This document shows, in pieces, positions 1-6,720 of a stretch of 12,791 nt of DNA. Each line of letters opens with the position of its first letter. The first letter of the stretch is position 1. Source of the DNA: Bacteroidota bacterium (GTDB taxonomy: Bacteria; Spirochaetota; Spirochaetia; JABMQR01); the NCBI GenBank assembly GCA_013202335.1, contig JABMQR010000332.1, positions 1 through 12,791 of the forward strand, written 5' to 3'. The translations under genes and the position numbers were made by a program. The notes under the pieces are model-generated. The model was not told the origin of the DNA. It saw only the letters and a list, made by a program, of their open reading frames with translations, and did not search any database.

Positions 1-537
1 ATGTCACGAATCGGTAAATTACCAATAGATCTGCCTAAAGGCGTAACGGTTACTATATCTGAAACCCTTATTACTGTAGAAGGTCCCAAAGGGAAAGAAG
101 TACAGGATTATCAACCTCAGGTTGGTATTGCTGTTGAAGGGAATTCAGTTATTGTTACCAGGAAAAATGACTCTAAGAAGGCTCGTGCTTATCACGGACT
201 GTACAGACAGCTTATCCAAAACATGATAACAGGTGTTACAAAGGGTTTTTCCCGGACACTGCTCGTTAATGGTGTTGGTTACCGTGCAGAAATTAAGGAC
301 AATATTTTATTCCTTAATCTGGGGTATTCAAACCCGATAGAGTTCATGGTTAGCAAAGATGTCCAGATAGCCTGTGAGGGGCAAAGTAAAATTATTATAA
401 CAGGGATTAATAAACAGCGTGTTGGTCAGACAGCGGCTGAAATCAGATCCCTTAGACCACCTGAGCCGTACAAGGGTAAAGGTATTAAATATGATAATGA
501 AACGATTAAGCGTAAGATTGGAAAATCTGGTGCATAG
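1..537 (+). CDS. rplF: 50S ribosomal protein L6
   Basis: Structural protein of the large ribosomal subunit that binds 23S rRNA near the sarcin-ricin loop and the factor-binding site (family knowledge). The 178-residue frame has the full bacterial L6 layout: an MSRIGK-type N-terminus, two similar alpha/beta domains (about 1-80 and 85-178), a VNGVGYRA stretch at about 89-96, and the C-terminal signature PEPYKGKGI at 154-162. The start codon is the first base of the window, so its ribosome-binding site is not visible. The N-terminus matches the usual family start, so the gene appears complete. It is the first visible gene of the spc-operon block, and rplR follows after 15 nt. Confidence 0.97.
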   Translation: MSRIGKLPIDLPKGVTVTISETLITVEGPKGKEVQDYQPQVGIAVEGNSVIVTRKNDSKKARAYHGLYRQLIQNMITGVTKGFSRTLLVNGVGYRAEIKDNILFLNLGYSNPIEFMVSKDVQIACEGQSKIIITGINKQRVGQTAAEIRSLRPPEPYKGKGIKYDNETIKRKIGKSGA

Positions 538-552
538 CAGGGTGGAAAAATA

Positions 553-912
553 ATGAAGCAAGTTAGTGAAAAAAGAAGAAAAAGACTGAAACGTAAAGTA
601 CATATACGTAAACGAATCAGTGGGACTCCTGACAGACCCCGCATGAGCGTTTTTAGAAGTAATAATCATATGTATGTTCAGGTTGTTGATGATACCACTG
701 GAAAAACTTTAGCGTCAGCAAGCAACACTGAAGCCGAAACAAAGGGTTTCCGGAATAACGTTGAAAATGGAGCTAAAATCGGCGAGTTGATAGGCAAACG
801 GTTAAACGACTTGAAGATTGAAGAAGTTGTTTTTGATCGGAATGGATATCTGTTTCATGGTATTGTAAAGAGTATTGCTGACGGTGCAAGAAAAACCGGG
901 ATTAAGTTTTAG
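553..912 (+). CDS. rplR: 50S ribosomal protein L18
   Basis: Large-subunit protein that binds 5S rRNA together with L5 and anchors it in the central protuberance (family knowledge). At 119 residues it is the usual length. It has the very basic N-terminal arm (KRRKRLKRK near residues 7-15) followed by the conserved RPRMSVFRSNNHMYVQVVDD strand region at about 28-47 and a C-terminal FDRNGYLFHGIVKSIADGAR stretch. The ATG is preceded by a GGTGG ribosome-binding site at about 541-545. The gene lies between rplF and rpsE as in other bacterial spc operons. Its stop codon overlaps the SD of rpsE, which suggests coupled translation. Confidence 0.97.
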   Translation: MKQVSEKRRKRLKRKVHIRKRISGTPDRPRMSVFRSNNHMYVQVVDDTTGKTLASASNTEAETKGFRNNVENGAKIGELIGKRLNDLKIEEVVFDRNGYLFHGIVKSIADGARKTGIKF

Positions 913-918
913 GGGGAT

Positions 919-1416
919 ATGGTGGAAAATACCAGAGAGCAGGAATTTGTTGAGAAACTAATAAAACTTAACAGGGTTGCTAAAGTAGTCAAAGGTGGTA
1001 GAAGGTTTTCCTTTTCAGCTTTGGTTGTAGTTGGCGATCAGAATGGTAAGGTCGGCTTTGGGTTTGGTAAAGCAAACGATGTAGCTGAATCTATCAGGAA
1101 AGGTATAGATAAAGCCAAAAAAAACATGATTCAGGTGCCGATTAAAAAAACGACACTTCCTCATGAAATCATTGGTGAATATAAGAGCGCTAAGGTTCTG
1201 CTGAAACCAGCCGCACCGGGAACCGGAGTAATTGCCGGAGGACCAGTTCGAGCTGTGATGGATGCTTGTGGAGTACATGACATCTTAAGCAAGTCCTTAG
1301 GATCTAAAAATACTATAAATATTGTTAAAGCAGTATTTAACGGACTTGAAAATCTGTTTAATGCAAAAGAAGTTGCGAAGAACAGAGGCAAGACCGTTAA
1401 TGAGATGTGGGGTTAG
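919..1416 (+). CDS. rpsE: 30S ribosomal protein S5
   Basis: Small-subunit protein involved in decoding accuracy and in mRNA unwinding at the entry channel; the family also contains spectinomycin-resistance sites (family knowledge). The 165-residue product has the N-terminal double-stranded-RNA-binding-like fold with [11 protein letters not shown] at 22-32 and [10 protein letters not shown] at about 43-52. The C-terminal domain carries [12 protein letters not shown] at 97-108. The SD, AGGGGG at 911-916, overlaps the rplR stop codon and lies only 2 nt from the ATG, an unusually tight spacing. No better start exists, because the conserved [17 protein letters not shown] segment begins close behind it. 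An eight-A run at 1117-1124 lies inside the gene. Confidence 0.97.
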   Translation: MVENTREQEFVEKLIKLNRVAKVVKGGRRFSFSALVVVGDQNGKVGFGFGKANDVAESIRKGIDKAKKNMIQVPIKKTTLPHEIIGEYKSAKVLLKPAAPGTGVIAGGPVRAVMDACGVHDILSKSLGSKNTINIVKAVFNGLENLFNAKEVAKNRGKTVNEMWG

Positions 1417-1419
1417 AGT

Positions 1420-1617
1420 ATGGCTAATAAAAAAGTTAAAGTTGTACGAGTTGAACTTGTCCGAAGTTTAATAAGATCCAAACCCAACCAGCGTGGTACA
1501 GCCAAAGCACTTGGGCTTGGTAAAATCGGTAGTTCAGTTGAGAAAGAGGCAACTCCTGTTGTGCTGGGTATGATCAATACTATTGCACATCTTGTTAAGG
1601 TTGAGGAGATAGACTAG
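1420..1617 (+). CDS. rpmD: 50S ribosomal protein L30
   Basis: Small large-subunit protein of the bacterial L30 type. The 65-residue product matches the family length of about 60 and has the typical ferredoxin-like start (KKVKVVRVELVRSLI) followed by QRGTAKALGLGKIGSSV, the conserved loop and helix. It begins 3 nt after rpsE. The ribosome-binding site is weak: a GTGGGG at about 1407-1412 lies inside the end of rpsE, so translation is probably coupled to rpsE. L30 is absent from some bacteria, so its retention here is a small taxonomic hint. The position between rpsE and rplO is the standard one. Confidence 0.96.
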   Translation: MANKKVKVVRVELVRSLIRSKPNQRGTAKALGLGKIGSSVEKEATPVVLGMINTIAHLVKVEEID

Positions 1618-1618
1618 G

Positions 1619-2050
1619 ATGGGACAAATTGTAGCACCTGTTGGGGCAAATAAGAAAAAAACAATTGTTGGAAGAGGAAAAGGGTCTAAGGGCCGAACCT
1701 CCGGCAGAGGGCATGACGGACAGAATTCAAGGTCCGGTGGAGGAACCAGACCAGGTTTTGAAGGTGGTCAGATGCCTCTCTATAGAAGGATTGCACGAAA
1801 GGGTTTTTCAAATCACCCCTTTAAAGTAGTCTATGAACCGGTTTCTCTTGAACAGCTCTCAATTTATTTTAATGACGGAGATACCGTTAATCTTGAAACC
1901 TTGAAAGAGAAAAAGATTATTAAAGGTAAAAACGTTAAAGCAAAAATCCTTGCAAATGGTGAAATTGATAAGAAGGTAATAGTAGTAGGTCTGAAATTAT
2001 CAGAAAACGCGGCTGAGAAAATCAAAGCAGCCGGCGGTGAGATTCAATAA
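1619..2050 (+). CDS. rplO: 50S ribosomal protein L15
   Basis: Large-subunit assembly protein whose glycine- and arginine-rich N-terminal extension penetrates the 23S rRNA (family knowledge). The 143-residue product shows that extension (VGRGKGSKGRTSGRGHDGQN at about 17-36) and the signature GFEGGQMPLYRRI at 46-58. The usual MKLxxL opening of many L15 proteins is replaced by MGQIVAPVGANKKK, a divergent N-terminus. The start is supported by GAGGAG at 1603-1608, inside the end of rpmD and about 10 nt upstream. Only 1 nt separates it from the rpmD stop codon. secY follows after 14 nt, as in most bacteria. Confidence 0.96.
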   Translation: MGQIVAPVGANKKKTIVGRGKGSKGRTSGRGHDGQNSRSGGGTRPGFEGGQMPLYRRIARKGFSNHPFKVVYEPVSLEQLSIYFNDGDTVNLETLKEKKIIKGKNVKAKILANGEIDKKVIVVGLKLSENAAEKIKAAGGEIQ

Positions 2051-2064
2051 AAAAGAAGGAACTG

Positions 2065-3387
2065 ATGGCAAACTCCTTAGTAGATGTTTTCAGAATAAAA
2101 GATTTAAGAAAGCGGATTGGTTTTACCGCATTAATGCTTGTTATCTTCAGGCTTGGTGCAACTCTACCAATACCGGGAATTAATGTTAACGCACTGAGGC
2201 TTTATTTTCTTGCTCAGGATGCGTCTTCGTCAACAATGGGCTTAACTGAATATATTGATTTTTTCGCTGGTGGAGCTTTTAAGAACTTCTCAGTATTCAT
2301 GCTTGGAATTATGCCTTATATTTCCACGCAGATTATTATGCAGCTTCTTATGATAGTATTTCCGTCTTTAAAGAAACTGGCTGGAGAAGATGGCGGCAGG
2401 AAAAAGATCCAGAAGCTAACACGTTACGGTACGATAGTACTTGCACTGCTGCAATCCTATGTAGTAACTGTTTATGCTAAGTCAATTCCGGATGCAGTCA
2501 CTATAAATATGCTTCCGTATACCATAATTGCTATGATTACGGTAACTTCGGGAACTATGTTCCTTGTATGGATTGGTGAGCAGATTACGGCGAAGGGGAT
2601 TGGAAATGGTATTTCCCTTCTTATATTTGCCGGTATTGTGGCAAGAATTCCGAAAGCTATAATTACATTAATAAAGAGTGTGCAGGCCGGTGTGCTGAAT
2701 CCGGTAGTTGTTATTATAGTTTTTGCGATGTTCCTGATGGTTGTTGCCCTGGTAATATACGAGCAGCAGGGTCAGAGGAAAATACCGGTACATTATGCTA
2801 AACGTGTTGTCGGAAGGAAAATGTATGGCTCACAGAGCACTTACATCCCTTTTAAAATCAACCCGTCTGGAGTTATACCGGTAATTCTGGCATCAACACT
2901 GCTGTCATTCCCACTGCAGATTGCTTCTTCACTAGGGCCGGAAATTAACTGGCTGGCAAAATTTGCGAACTGGTTGAGACCGCAGGGTGTCCCCTATCTG
3001 TTTGTCTACACCTTGCTGATCATAGTGTTTGCTTTTTTCTATACCCAGGTTAGTCTGAATCCTACAGAGATTTCACGACAAATCAGGGAAAATGGTGGTT
3101 CAATACCAGGTATCAGGTCTGATAAGATTGAAGACTACTTGAAACGGGTGTTAAACAGGATTGTATTACCTGGGTCGTTATTTCTGGCGTTTATAGCGCT
3201 GATACCGACACTGGTACAGAAATTTTTTAATTTCCCGTCATCTGTAGCTATGATCCTTGGTGGTACTTCACTGCTGATTATGGTAGGTGTAGATTTGGAT
3301 ACTATGTCACAAATTGAAGGACATCTAAAGATGCACCATCATGATGGACTGGTTAAAAAGGGAAAAATTAAATCGAGGAACTTGTAA
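2065..3387 (+). CDS. secY: Sec translocon channel subunit SecY
   Basis: Pore-forming subunit of the SecYEG protein-export channel in the cytoplasmic membrane (family knowledge). At 440 residues it is full length. Ten hydrophobic segments can be placed at roughly 18-36, 76-98, 119-137, 151-170, 180-198, 213-233, 268-290, 309-327, 367-388 and 392-410. Family landmarks are the TLPIPGIN region after segment 1 (33-40), GEQITAKGIGNGISLLIF (171-188), the cytoplasmic loop KRVVGRKMYGSQSTYIPFK (246-264) and NGGSIPGIRSDKIEDYL (343-359), the last two being ribosome and SecA contact loops. The SD, GAAGGA at about 2055-2060, lies 4 nt from the ATG. The C-terminus is histidine- and lysine-rich. It follows rplO and precedes rpmJ, with no adk-map-infA insert. 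Confidence 0.98.
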   Translation: MANSLVDVFRIKDLRKRIGFTALMLVIFRLGATLPIPGINVNALRLYFLAQDASSSTMGLTEYIDFFAGGAFKNFSVFMLGIMPYISTQIIMQLLMIVFPSLKKLAGEDGGRKKIQKLTRYGTIVLALLQSYVVTVYAKSIPDAVTINMLPYTIIAMITVTSGTMFLVWIGEQITAKGIGNGISLLIFAGIVARIPKAIITLIKSVQAGVLNPVVVIIVFAMFLMVVALVIYEQQGQRKIPVHYAKRVVGRKMYGSQSTYIPFKINPSGVIPVILASTLLSFPLQIASSLGPEINWLAKFANWLRPQGVPYLFVYTLLIIVFAFFYTQVSLNPTEISRQIRENGGSIPGIRSDKIEDYLKRVLNRIVLPGSLFLAFIALIPTLVQKFFNFPSSVAMILGGTSLLIMVGVDLDTMSQIEGHLKMHHHDGLVKKGKIKSRNL

Positions 3388-3397
3388 GAGGTAAAAC

Positions 3398-3511
3398 ATG
3401 AAAGTCAGAGCAAGTGTAAAACCTATATGCGATAAATGTAAAGTTATCCGTAGGCGTGGTGTAGTCAGGATAATTTGTGAGAATAAAAAACACAAACAGA
3501 GACAGAAATAG
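3398..3511 (+). CDS. rpmJ: 50S ribosomal protein L36, zinc-binding form
   Basis: Smallest large-subunit protein, bound near the peptidyl-transferase region of 23S rRNA (family knowledge). Reading from 3398 gives 37 residues, [16 protein letters not shown] at the start and HKQRQK at the end, exactly the classic L36 length. The zinc ligands C11, C14, C27 and H32 are all present (C-x2-C-x12-C-x4-H), so this is the zinc-containing (C+) form. The SD, AAGAGGT at 3386-3392, overlaps the secY stop codon and lies 5 nt from the ATG. Its own stop codon is embedded in the strong SD of rpsM, which links the spc and alpha gene blocks. Confidence 0.97.
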   Translation: MKVRASVKPICDKCKVIRRRGVVRIICENKKHKQRQK

Positions 3512-3524
3512 GAGGCCTTAGTAC

Positions 3525-3890
3525 ATGGCAAGAATTGCGGGAGTTGACCTTCCTAATAAAGCAATAAAAATTTCTTTAACCTATATCTATGGTATTGGAA
3601 GAACATCAGCTGTAAAGATTTGTAAGAAAGTTGGAATGGACCCGGATCTTAAGATGAATGATCTTACCCCGGACCAGGTAAATGAGCTTCGCAAAGTGCT
3701 GGATGAAGAGTATAAAGTAGAAGGTAGACTGCGAACGGAAACTGCCCTGAATATTAAGAGACTTATGGATATCGGTTGCTATAGAGGTCTTCGTCACAGA
3801 CGTGGTCTTCCGGTCAGAGGGCAGAGAACTAAAACAAATGCCCGTACCCGTAAAGGTAAGAAAAAGACCGTAGCCGGTAAGAAGAAATAA
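3525..3890 (+). CDS. rpsM: 30S ribosomal protein S13
   Basis: Head protein of the small subunit that contacts 16S rRNA, the P-site tRNA and the large subunit through bridge B1 (family knowledge). The 121-residue product is typical: [10 protein letters not shown] at the N-terminus, the helix-turn region YIYGIGRT at 20-27, the signature [16 protein letters not shown] at 87-102, and a lysine-rich tail. The SD, TAGGAGG at 3509-3515, is nearly ideal, overlaps the rpmJ stop codon and lies 9 nt from the ATG. It is the first gene of the alpha block. The 13-nt gap leaves no room for a separate promoter or for an E. coli-like S4-binding pseudoknot in a dedicated leader. Confidence 0.97.
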   Translation: MARIAGVDLPNKAIKISLTYIYGIGRTSAVKICKKVGMDPDLKMNDLTPDQVNELRKVLDEEYKVEGRLRTETALNIKRLMDIGCYRGLRHRRGLPVRGQRTKTNARTRKGKKKTVAGKKK

Positions 3891-3903
3891 GAGGAGATAG
3901 AGA

Positions 3904-4281
3904 GTGGCGAAGGTTAAAAGAAAAACCAAAAAAACCGTATTTGAAGCGAATGTTTACATTCAAGCTACATTTAATAATACTATTGTGACAATTACTGACC
4001 TGAAGGGTAACACAGTATCATGGGCTAGTGCCGGGGGACTTGGGTTCCGTGGTGCGAAAAAGTCGACACCTTATGCTGCACAAACTACAGCTGAGACAGC
4101 GGCAAAAAAGGCTATGGATTTTGGGCTCCGCGAGGTGCATGTATTTGTTAAAGGCCCGGGTGTCGGTCGAGAATCTGCAATCAGATCTCTTGGCGGATTG
4201 GGGTTAACAGTACGGAGCATTCGTGATGTAACACCTATTCCTCATAATGGGTGTCGGCCAAGAAAAAGCCGAAGAGTCTAA
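3904..4281 (+). CDS. rpsK: 30S ribosomal protein S11 (GTG start)
   Basis: Platform protein of the small subunit that lines the E-site and interacts with the Shine-Dalgarno helix region (family knowledge). The 125-residue product contains [10 protein letters not shown] at 23-32, [19 protein letters not shown] at about 42-60, and the C-terminal signature [14 protein letters not shown] at 108-121. Translation starts at GTG. The choice is set by GAGGAG at 3891-3896, 7 nt upstream, and by the normal family N-terminus [10 protein letters not shown]. The next in-frame ATG lies at residue 71, inside the conserved domain. A run of seven A residues follows near the 5' end. Confidence 0.97.
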   Translation: MAKVKRKTKKTVFEANVYIQATFNNTIVTITDLKGNTVSWASAGGLGFRGAKKSTPYAAQTTAETAAKKAMDFGLREVHVFVKGPGVGRESAIRSLGGLGLTVRSIRDVTPIPHNGCRPRKSRRV

Positions 4282-4296
4282 AGGAGTACGAAGAAT

Positions 4297-4932
4297 ATGG
4301 CAAGATATTTAGGCCCCAAGTGCAAGACATGCAGGGCAGAAAAAACAAAACTTAATCTTAAAGGTGAACGGTGTAATACTGCAAAGTGTCCTATTTCTAA
4401 GAAAGCAGGACTTCCGGGTAAAGGACCAAAAGCACGACAAAAGAAAATGACTGACTACGGTATTCAGCTGAGAGAGAAGCAGAAACTCAGAAAGACTTAC
4501 TGTATGTTAGAAAAACAGTTTAAATTAACGTTTGTTCATGCTGAAAAGATGGCCGGAAAAACAGGTGAAAACCTTATTATGCTTCTTGAGCGCAGACTGG
4601 ATAATATTGTTTTCAGAATGCGTTTTGCGACATCAAGAAATCAGGCTCACCAGATCGTTTCTCACGGTCATATATTAGTTAACGGAAAACGTGTAACTAT
4701 CCCCTCATACAGAGTTAAAGAGGGTGATGAGATTAGTATTGCGGATCGGTCAAAGAAAATGATTGTTATCAAGGAAAGTTTGAAAGAGTACTCAAAATCT
4801 GGAATAGTACCTTGGATTGAGTTGGATCCGGATAATATGAAAGGAAAATTTCTTGCTGTTCCCAGAAGAAACGAAGTAACGGAACTCGCTGCTATTAACG
4901 AGCAGCTGATTGTAGAGCTCTATTCAAGATAG
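4297..4932 (+). CDS. rpsD: 30S ribosomal protein S4, four-cysteine zinc form
   Basis: Primary 16S rRNA-binding protein that nucleates 30S assembly; in E. coli it also represses the alpha operon (family knowledge). The 211-residue product begins [12 protein letters not shown] and has C9, C12, C26 and C31, the same positions I recall for the zinc site of Thermus thermophilus S4. An S4 RNA-binding domain follows at about 97-165 ([20 protein letters not shown], then [12 protein letters not shown]). The SD, AAGGAG at 4281-4286, lies 10 nt from the ATG and overlaps the rpsK stop codon. The gene lies inside the alpha block, as in E. coli. Any autogenous control by S4 would need a target that I cannot identify here. 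Confidence 0.97.
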   Translation: MARYLGPKCKTCRAEKTKLNLKGERCNTAKCPISKKAGLPGKGPKARQKKMTDYGIQLREKQKLRKTYCMLEKQFKLTFVHAEKMAGKTGENLIMLLERRLDNIVFRMRFATSRNQAHQIVSHGHILVNGKRVTIPSYRVKEGDEISIADRSKKMIVIKESLKEYSKSGIVPWIELDPDNMKGKFLAVPRRNEVTELAAINEQLIVELYSR

Positions 4933-4940
4933 GAGAAATC

Positions 4941-5993
4941 ATGGCACGAAAGAATCTTTTAAAAGGATTTAAAAAGCCGAAAGGAATCACCTTTGAGCAC
5001 AACAAAGTAGAAACAGATTATGGAAAATTTATTGCATATCCGTTTGAACGCGGTTATGGTACAACAATAGGAAATACTTTGCGGAGAGTGCTGCTTTCCT
5101 CCATACAGGGTTATGCCGTTACAGCTGTAAAATTTACCTGTTATGACAGCGAGGGGAATCCTCATTTTATTTCAAGTGAGTTTGAAGCATTAATTGGTGT
5201 TATTGAGGATACCTCTGATATTATCAGCAGATTGAAAAAGCTGAAAATCAGGCTGCCTGAAGCCATTGAGAGCAATACTCTGCTTATCGAATGTAAAGGT
5301 GAACGGGCTGTTACCGGAGCTGATCTGGAAAAAGACGGTGTTGTAATAATTAATAAAGACATAGTTCTTTTCAATATGATGAATGATGCAAATATTGATA
5401 TGGAGATTCAAATTGATCTTAACAGAGGATATGTTCCTTCTGAAGTCAATGAGAAATATATCGAAGAAATTGGCACTATTCCTATCGATGCAGTTTTTTC
5501 TCCAGTAACCCGCGTGAAGTTTGCAATTGAAAACACCCGTGTTGGACAGAGAAATGATTATGATAAACTGATTCTTGAAGTATATACTGATGGATCAATT
5601 GCACCGGAAAATGCTCTTGCAGAAGCCGCAAAAATTGCAAAAGATCACTTCTCAATTTTTATTAATTTTGATGAAAGTATTGTCAGCAGTAATGAAGAGA
5701 TTGATGAAGAAGAAGAAAAAGTAAAGAAAATACTTAACACACCAGTTGAGGAACTGGAACTTTCTGTACGTTCCAGCAATTGTCTGAAGAATGCTAATAT
5801 CAGAACAATCGGTGATTTAACAAAGAGAAGTGAAGAAGAAATAGCTAAAACACGAAATTTTGGTAAAAAATCACTAACAGAAATTAAAGAGAAATTAAAA
5901 GAGTGGAACCTGAGTCTCGGTATGACTGATTACAGTGTTCTCAAAACTTCAATAAGAATACCAGGTAACAAGGAAGAAGATAATGAGGCATAA
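4941..5993 (+). CDS. rpoA: RNA polymerase alpha subunit
   Basis: Scaffold subunit of RNA polymerase; its dimer assembles beta and beta', and its C-terminal domain (CTD) contacts UP elements and activators (family knowledge). The 350-residue product is slightly longer than the roughly 315-330 of many bacteria. The N-terminal domain (1 to about 240) has [21 protein letters not shown] at 38-58. A very acidic linker lies at about 250-260. The CTD at about 265-328 retains [10 protein letters not shown], with R277 and N280 at the positions of E. coli R265 and N268, and [13 protein letters not shown] with G308, K310, S311 and E314. The DNA-contacting surface is therefore intact, and use of UP elements is plausible. 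The SD, AGGAG at 4931-4935, overlaps the rpsD stop codon. Confidence 0.98.
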   Translation: MARKNLLKGFKKPKGITFEHNKVETDYGKFIAYPFERGYGTTIGNTLRRVLLSSIQGYAVTAVKFTCYDSEGNPHFISSEFEALIGVIEDTSDIISRLKKLKIRLPEAIESNTLLIECKGERAVTGADLEKDGVVIINKDIVLFNMMNDANIDMEIQIDLNRGYVPSEVNEKYIEEIGTIPIDAVFSPVTRVKFAIENTRVGQRNDYDKLILEVYTDGSIAPENALAEAAKIAKDHFSIFINFDESIVSSNEEIDEEEEKVKKILNTPVEELELSVRSSNCLKNANIRTIGDLTKRSEEEIAKTRNFGKKSLTEIKEKLKEWNLSLGMTDYSVLKTSIRIPGNKEEDNEA

Positions 5994-6513
5994 AGTTGGC
6001 TTTAACAGGCTGGATAGAAAACAGAGTCATAGAAAAGCTATGTTACGAAATATGGCAATATCACTTTTACGGTATGAAAGAATAGAAACAACCAAAGCGA
6101 AAGCATTGGAAGTCCGTAAAGTGGTTGAGAAAATGATTACCAGAGCAAAAACTGACTCAGTACATGATAGAAGAATTATAGCTAAAGATGTTAACGATAA
6201 AGCTGTATTGAACAAATTATTTACTGAGATATCACCGATGTTTGCTGAGAGAAAAGGCGGCTACACCAGAATTCTCAAAACTGGACTTCGTAAGGGTGAT
6301 GCTGCTGAAATGGTTATTCTGGAATTAGTGGAAAAAACTGCTGCTCCTGAAAAGGCTGCAAAAGCTAAGAAAGATAAAAAAGCAGAGAATACGAAAGAGA
6401 AACAGCAGGCTGAAAAGTTAGTTGAAGAAAAAGTAGTTGAAGAAGCAACTGAAGTTGTTGAAACAGTTGAAGCTGTTGAGGCAGTGGAAGAAGAGGCTGA
6501 AAAAACTGAATAA
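5983..6513 (+). CDS. rplQ: 50S ribosomal protein L17 with charged C-terminal extension
   Basis: Large-subunit protein near the exit tunnel (family knowledge). Residues 1 to about 118 are a complete L17: [20 protein letters not shown] at the start, then [21 protein letters not shown], and [24 protein letters not shown] near the end. The remaining 58 or so residues are additional. They form a lysine- and alanine-rich segment (about 119-146) followed by a strongly acidic, valine-rich segment (about 147-176) of VVE- and VEAVE-like repeats. The ATG lies inside the rpoA reading frame with an 11-nt overlap, and AGGAAG at 5971-5976 is 6 nt upstream, so translation is probably coupled. This is the last gene of the ribosomal transcription unit. 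Confidence 0.96.
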   Translation: MRHKVGFNRLDRKQSHRKAMLRNMAISLLRYERIETTKAKALEVRKVVEKMITRAKTDSVHDRRIIAKDVNDKAVLNKLFTEISPMFAERKGGYTRILKTGLRKGDAAEMVILELVEKTAAPEKAAKAKKDKKAENTKEKQQAEKLVEEKVVEEATEVVETVEAVEAVEEEAEKTE

Positions 6514-6537
6514 TTTTTATTTCCCCGGGTAAAACTG

Positions 6538-6560
6538 AGGAATAAGATATTCTTATACCT
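6538..6560 (+). other. AT-rich stem-loop downstream of rplQ
   Basis: The arms AGGAATAAGA (6538-6547) and TCTTATACCT (6551-6560) pair in nine of ten positions, with one A-A mismatch and a TAT loop. No U-run follows, so it does not look like an intrinsic terminator. It lies 25 nt after the rplQ stop codon and 40 nt before the real terminator. It could be a 3'-end stabilising or processing structure for the ribosomal mRNA. No function can be shown from sequence alone. Confidence 0.45.
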
Positions 6561-6600
6561 GAAATGCATGGGTTAAGCTATTTAAACATGTATTTTCCAG

Positions 6601-6629
6601 AGACCGGCATATCAATGTCGGTCTTTTTT
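6601..6629 (+). terminator. Rho-independent terminator of the spc-alpha ribosomal operon
   Basis: The arms AGACCGGCAT (6601-6610) and ATGTCGGTCT (6615-6624) form a ten-pair stem with one G-U pair and a four-base ATCA loop. The stem runs directly into six T residues (6624-6629). It lies 87 nt after rplQ and upstream of the promoter for rny, so it cleanly separates the two transcription units. Confidence 0.92.
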
Positions 6630-6664
6630 ATTGCACACGAAAAATGAGAGATTTTTGTATTTGC

Positions 6665-6693
6665 TTGACAGATGTCGGGTACTTGCATATTAT
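6665..6693 (+). promoter_or_regulatory. Sigma-70-type promoter for rny
   Basis: A perfect -35 box TTGACA (6665-6670) is separated by exactly 17 bp from TATTAT (6688-6693), which differs from the consensus -10 box at one position. Transcription should start near 6700, giving a leader of about 20 nt that contains AGGGGGAAG just before the rny ATG. A- and T-tracts at 6640-6645 and 6651-6656 lie upstream of the -35 box and could act as an UP element for the intact alpha-subunit CTD. Confidence 0.85.
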
Positions 6694-6720
6694 TGAAAAA
6701 AATAACACAGGGGGAAGAAT

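Noticed and set aside
328..669. Antisense open frame of 113 codons across rplF and rplR
   Set aside because: It lies fully opposite two certain ribosomal protein genes, has no SD or domain-like sequence, and is explained by the codon bias of the real genes.
1117..1124. Eight-A run in rpsE as a programmed frameshift site
   Set aside because: The frame continues intact to the normal S5 C-terminus and no alternative product of interest results. Ordinary AAA lysine codons explain it.
3388..3524. A separate alpha-operon promoter or S4-binding leader ahead of rpsM
   Set aside because: The secY-rpmJ-rpsM gaps are 10 and 13 nt and filled by SD sequences. I see no -35/-10 pair or pseudoknot-like structure.
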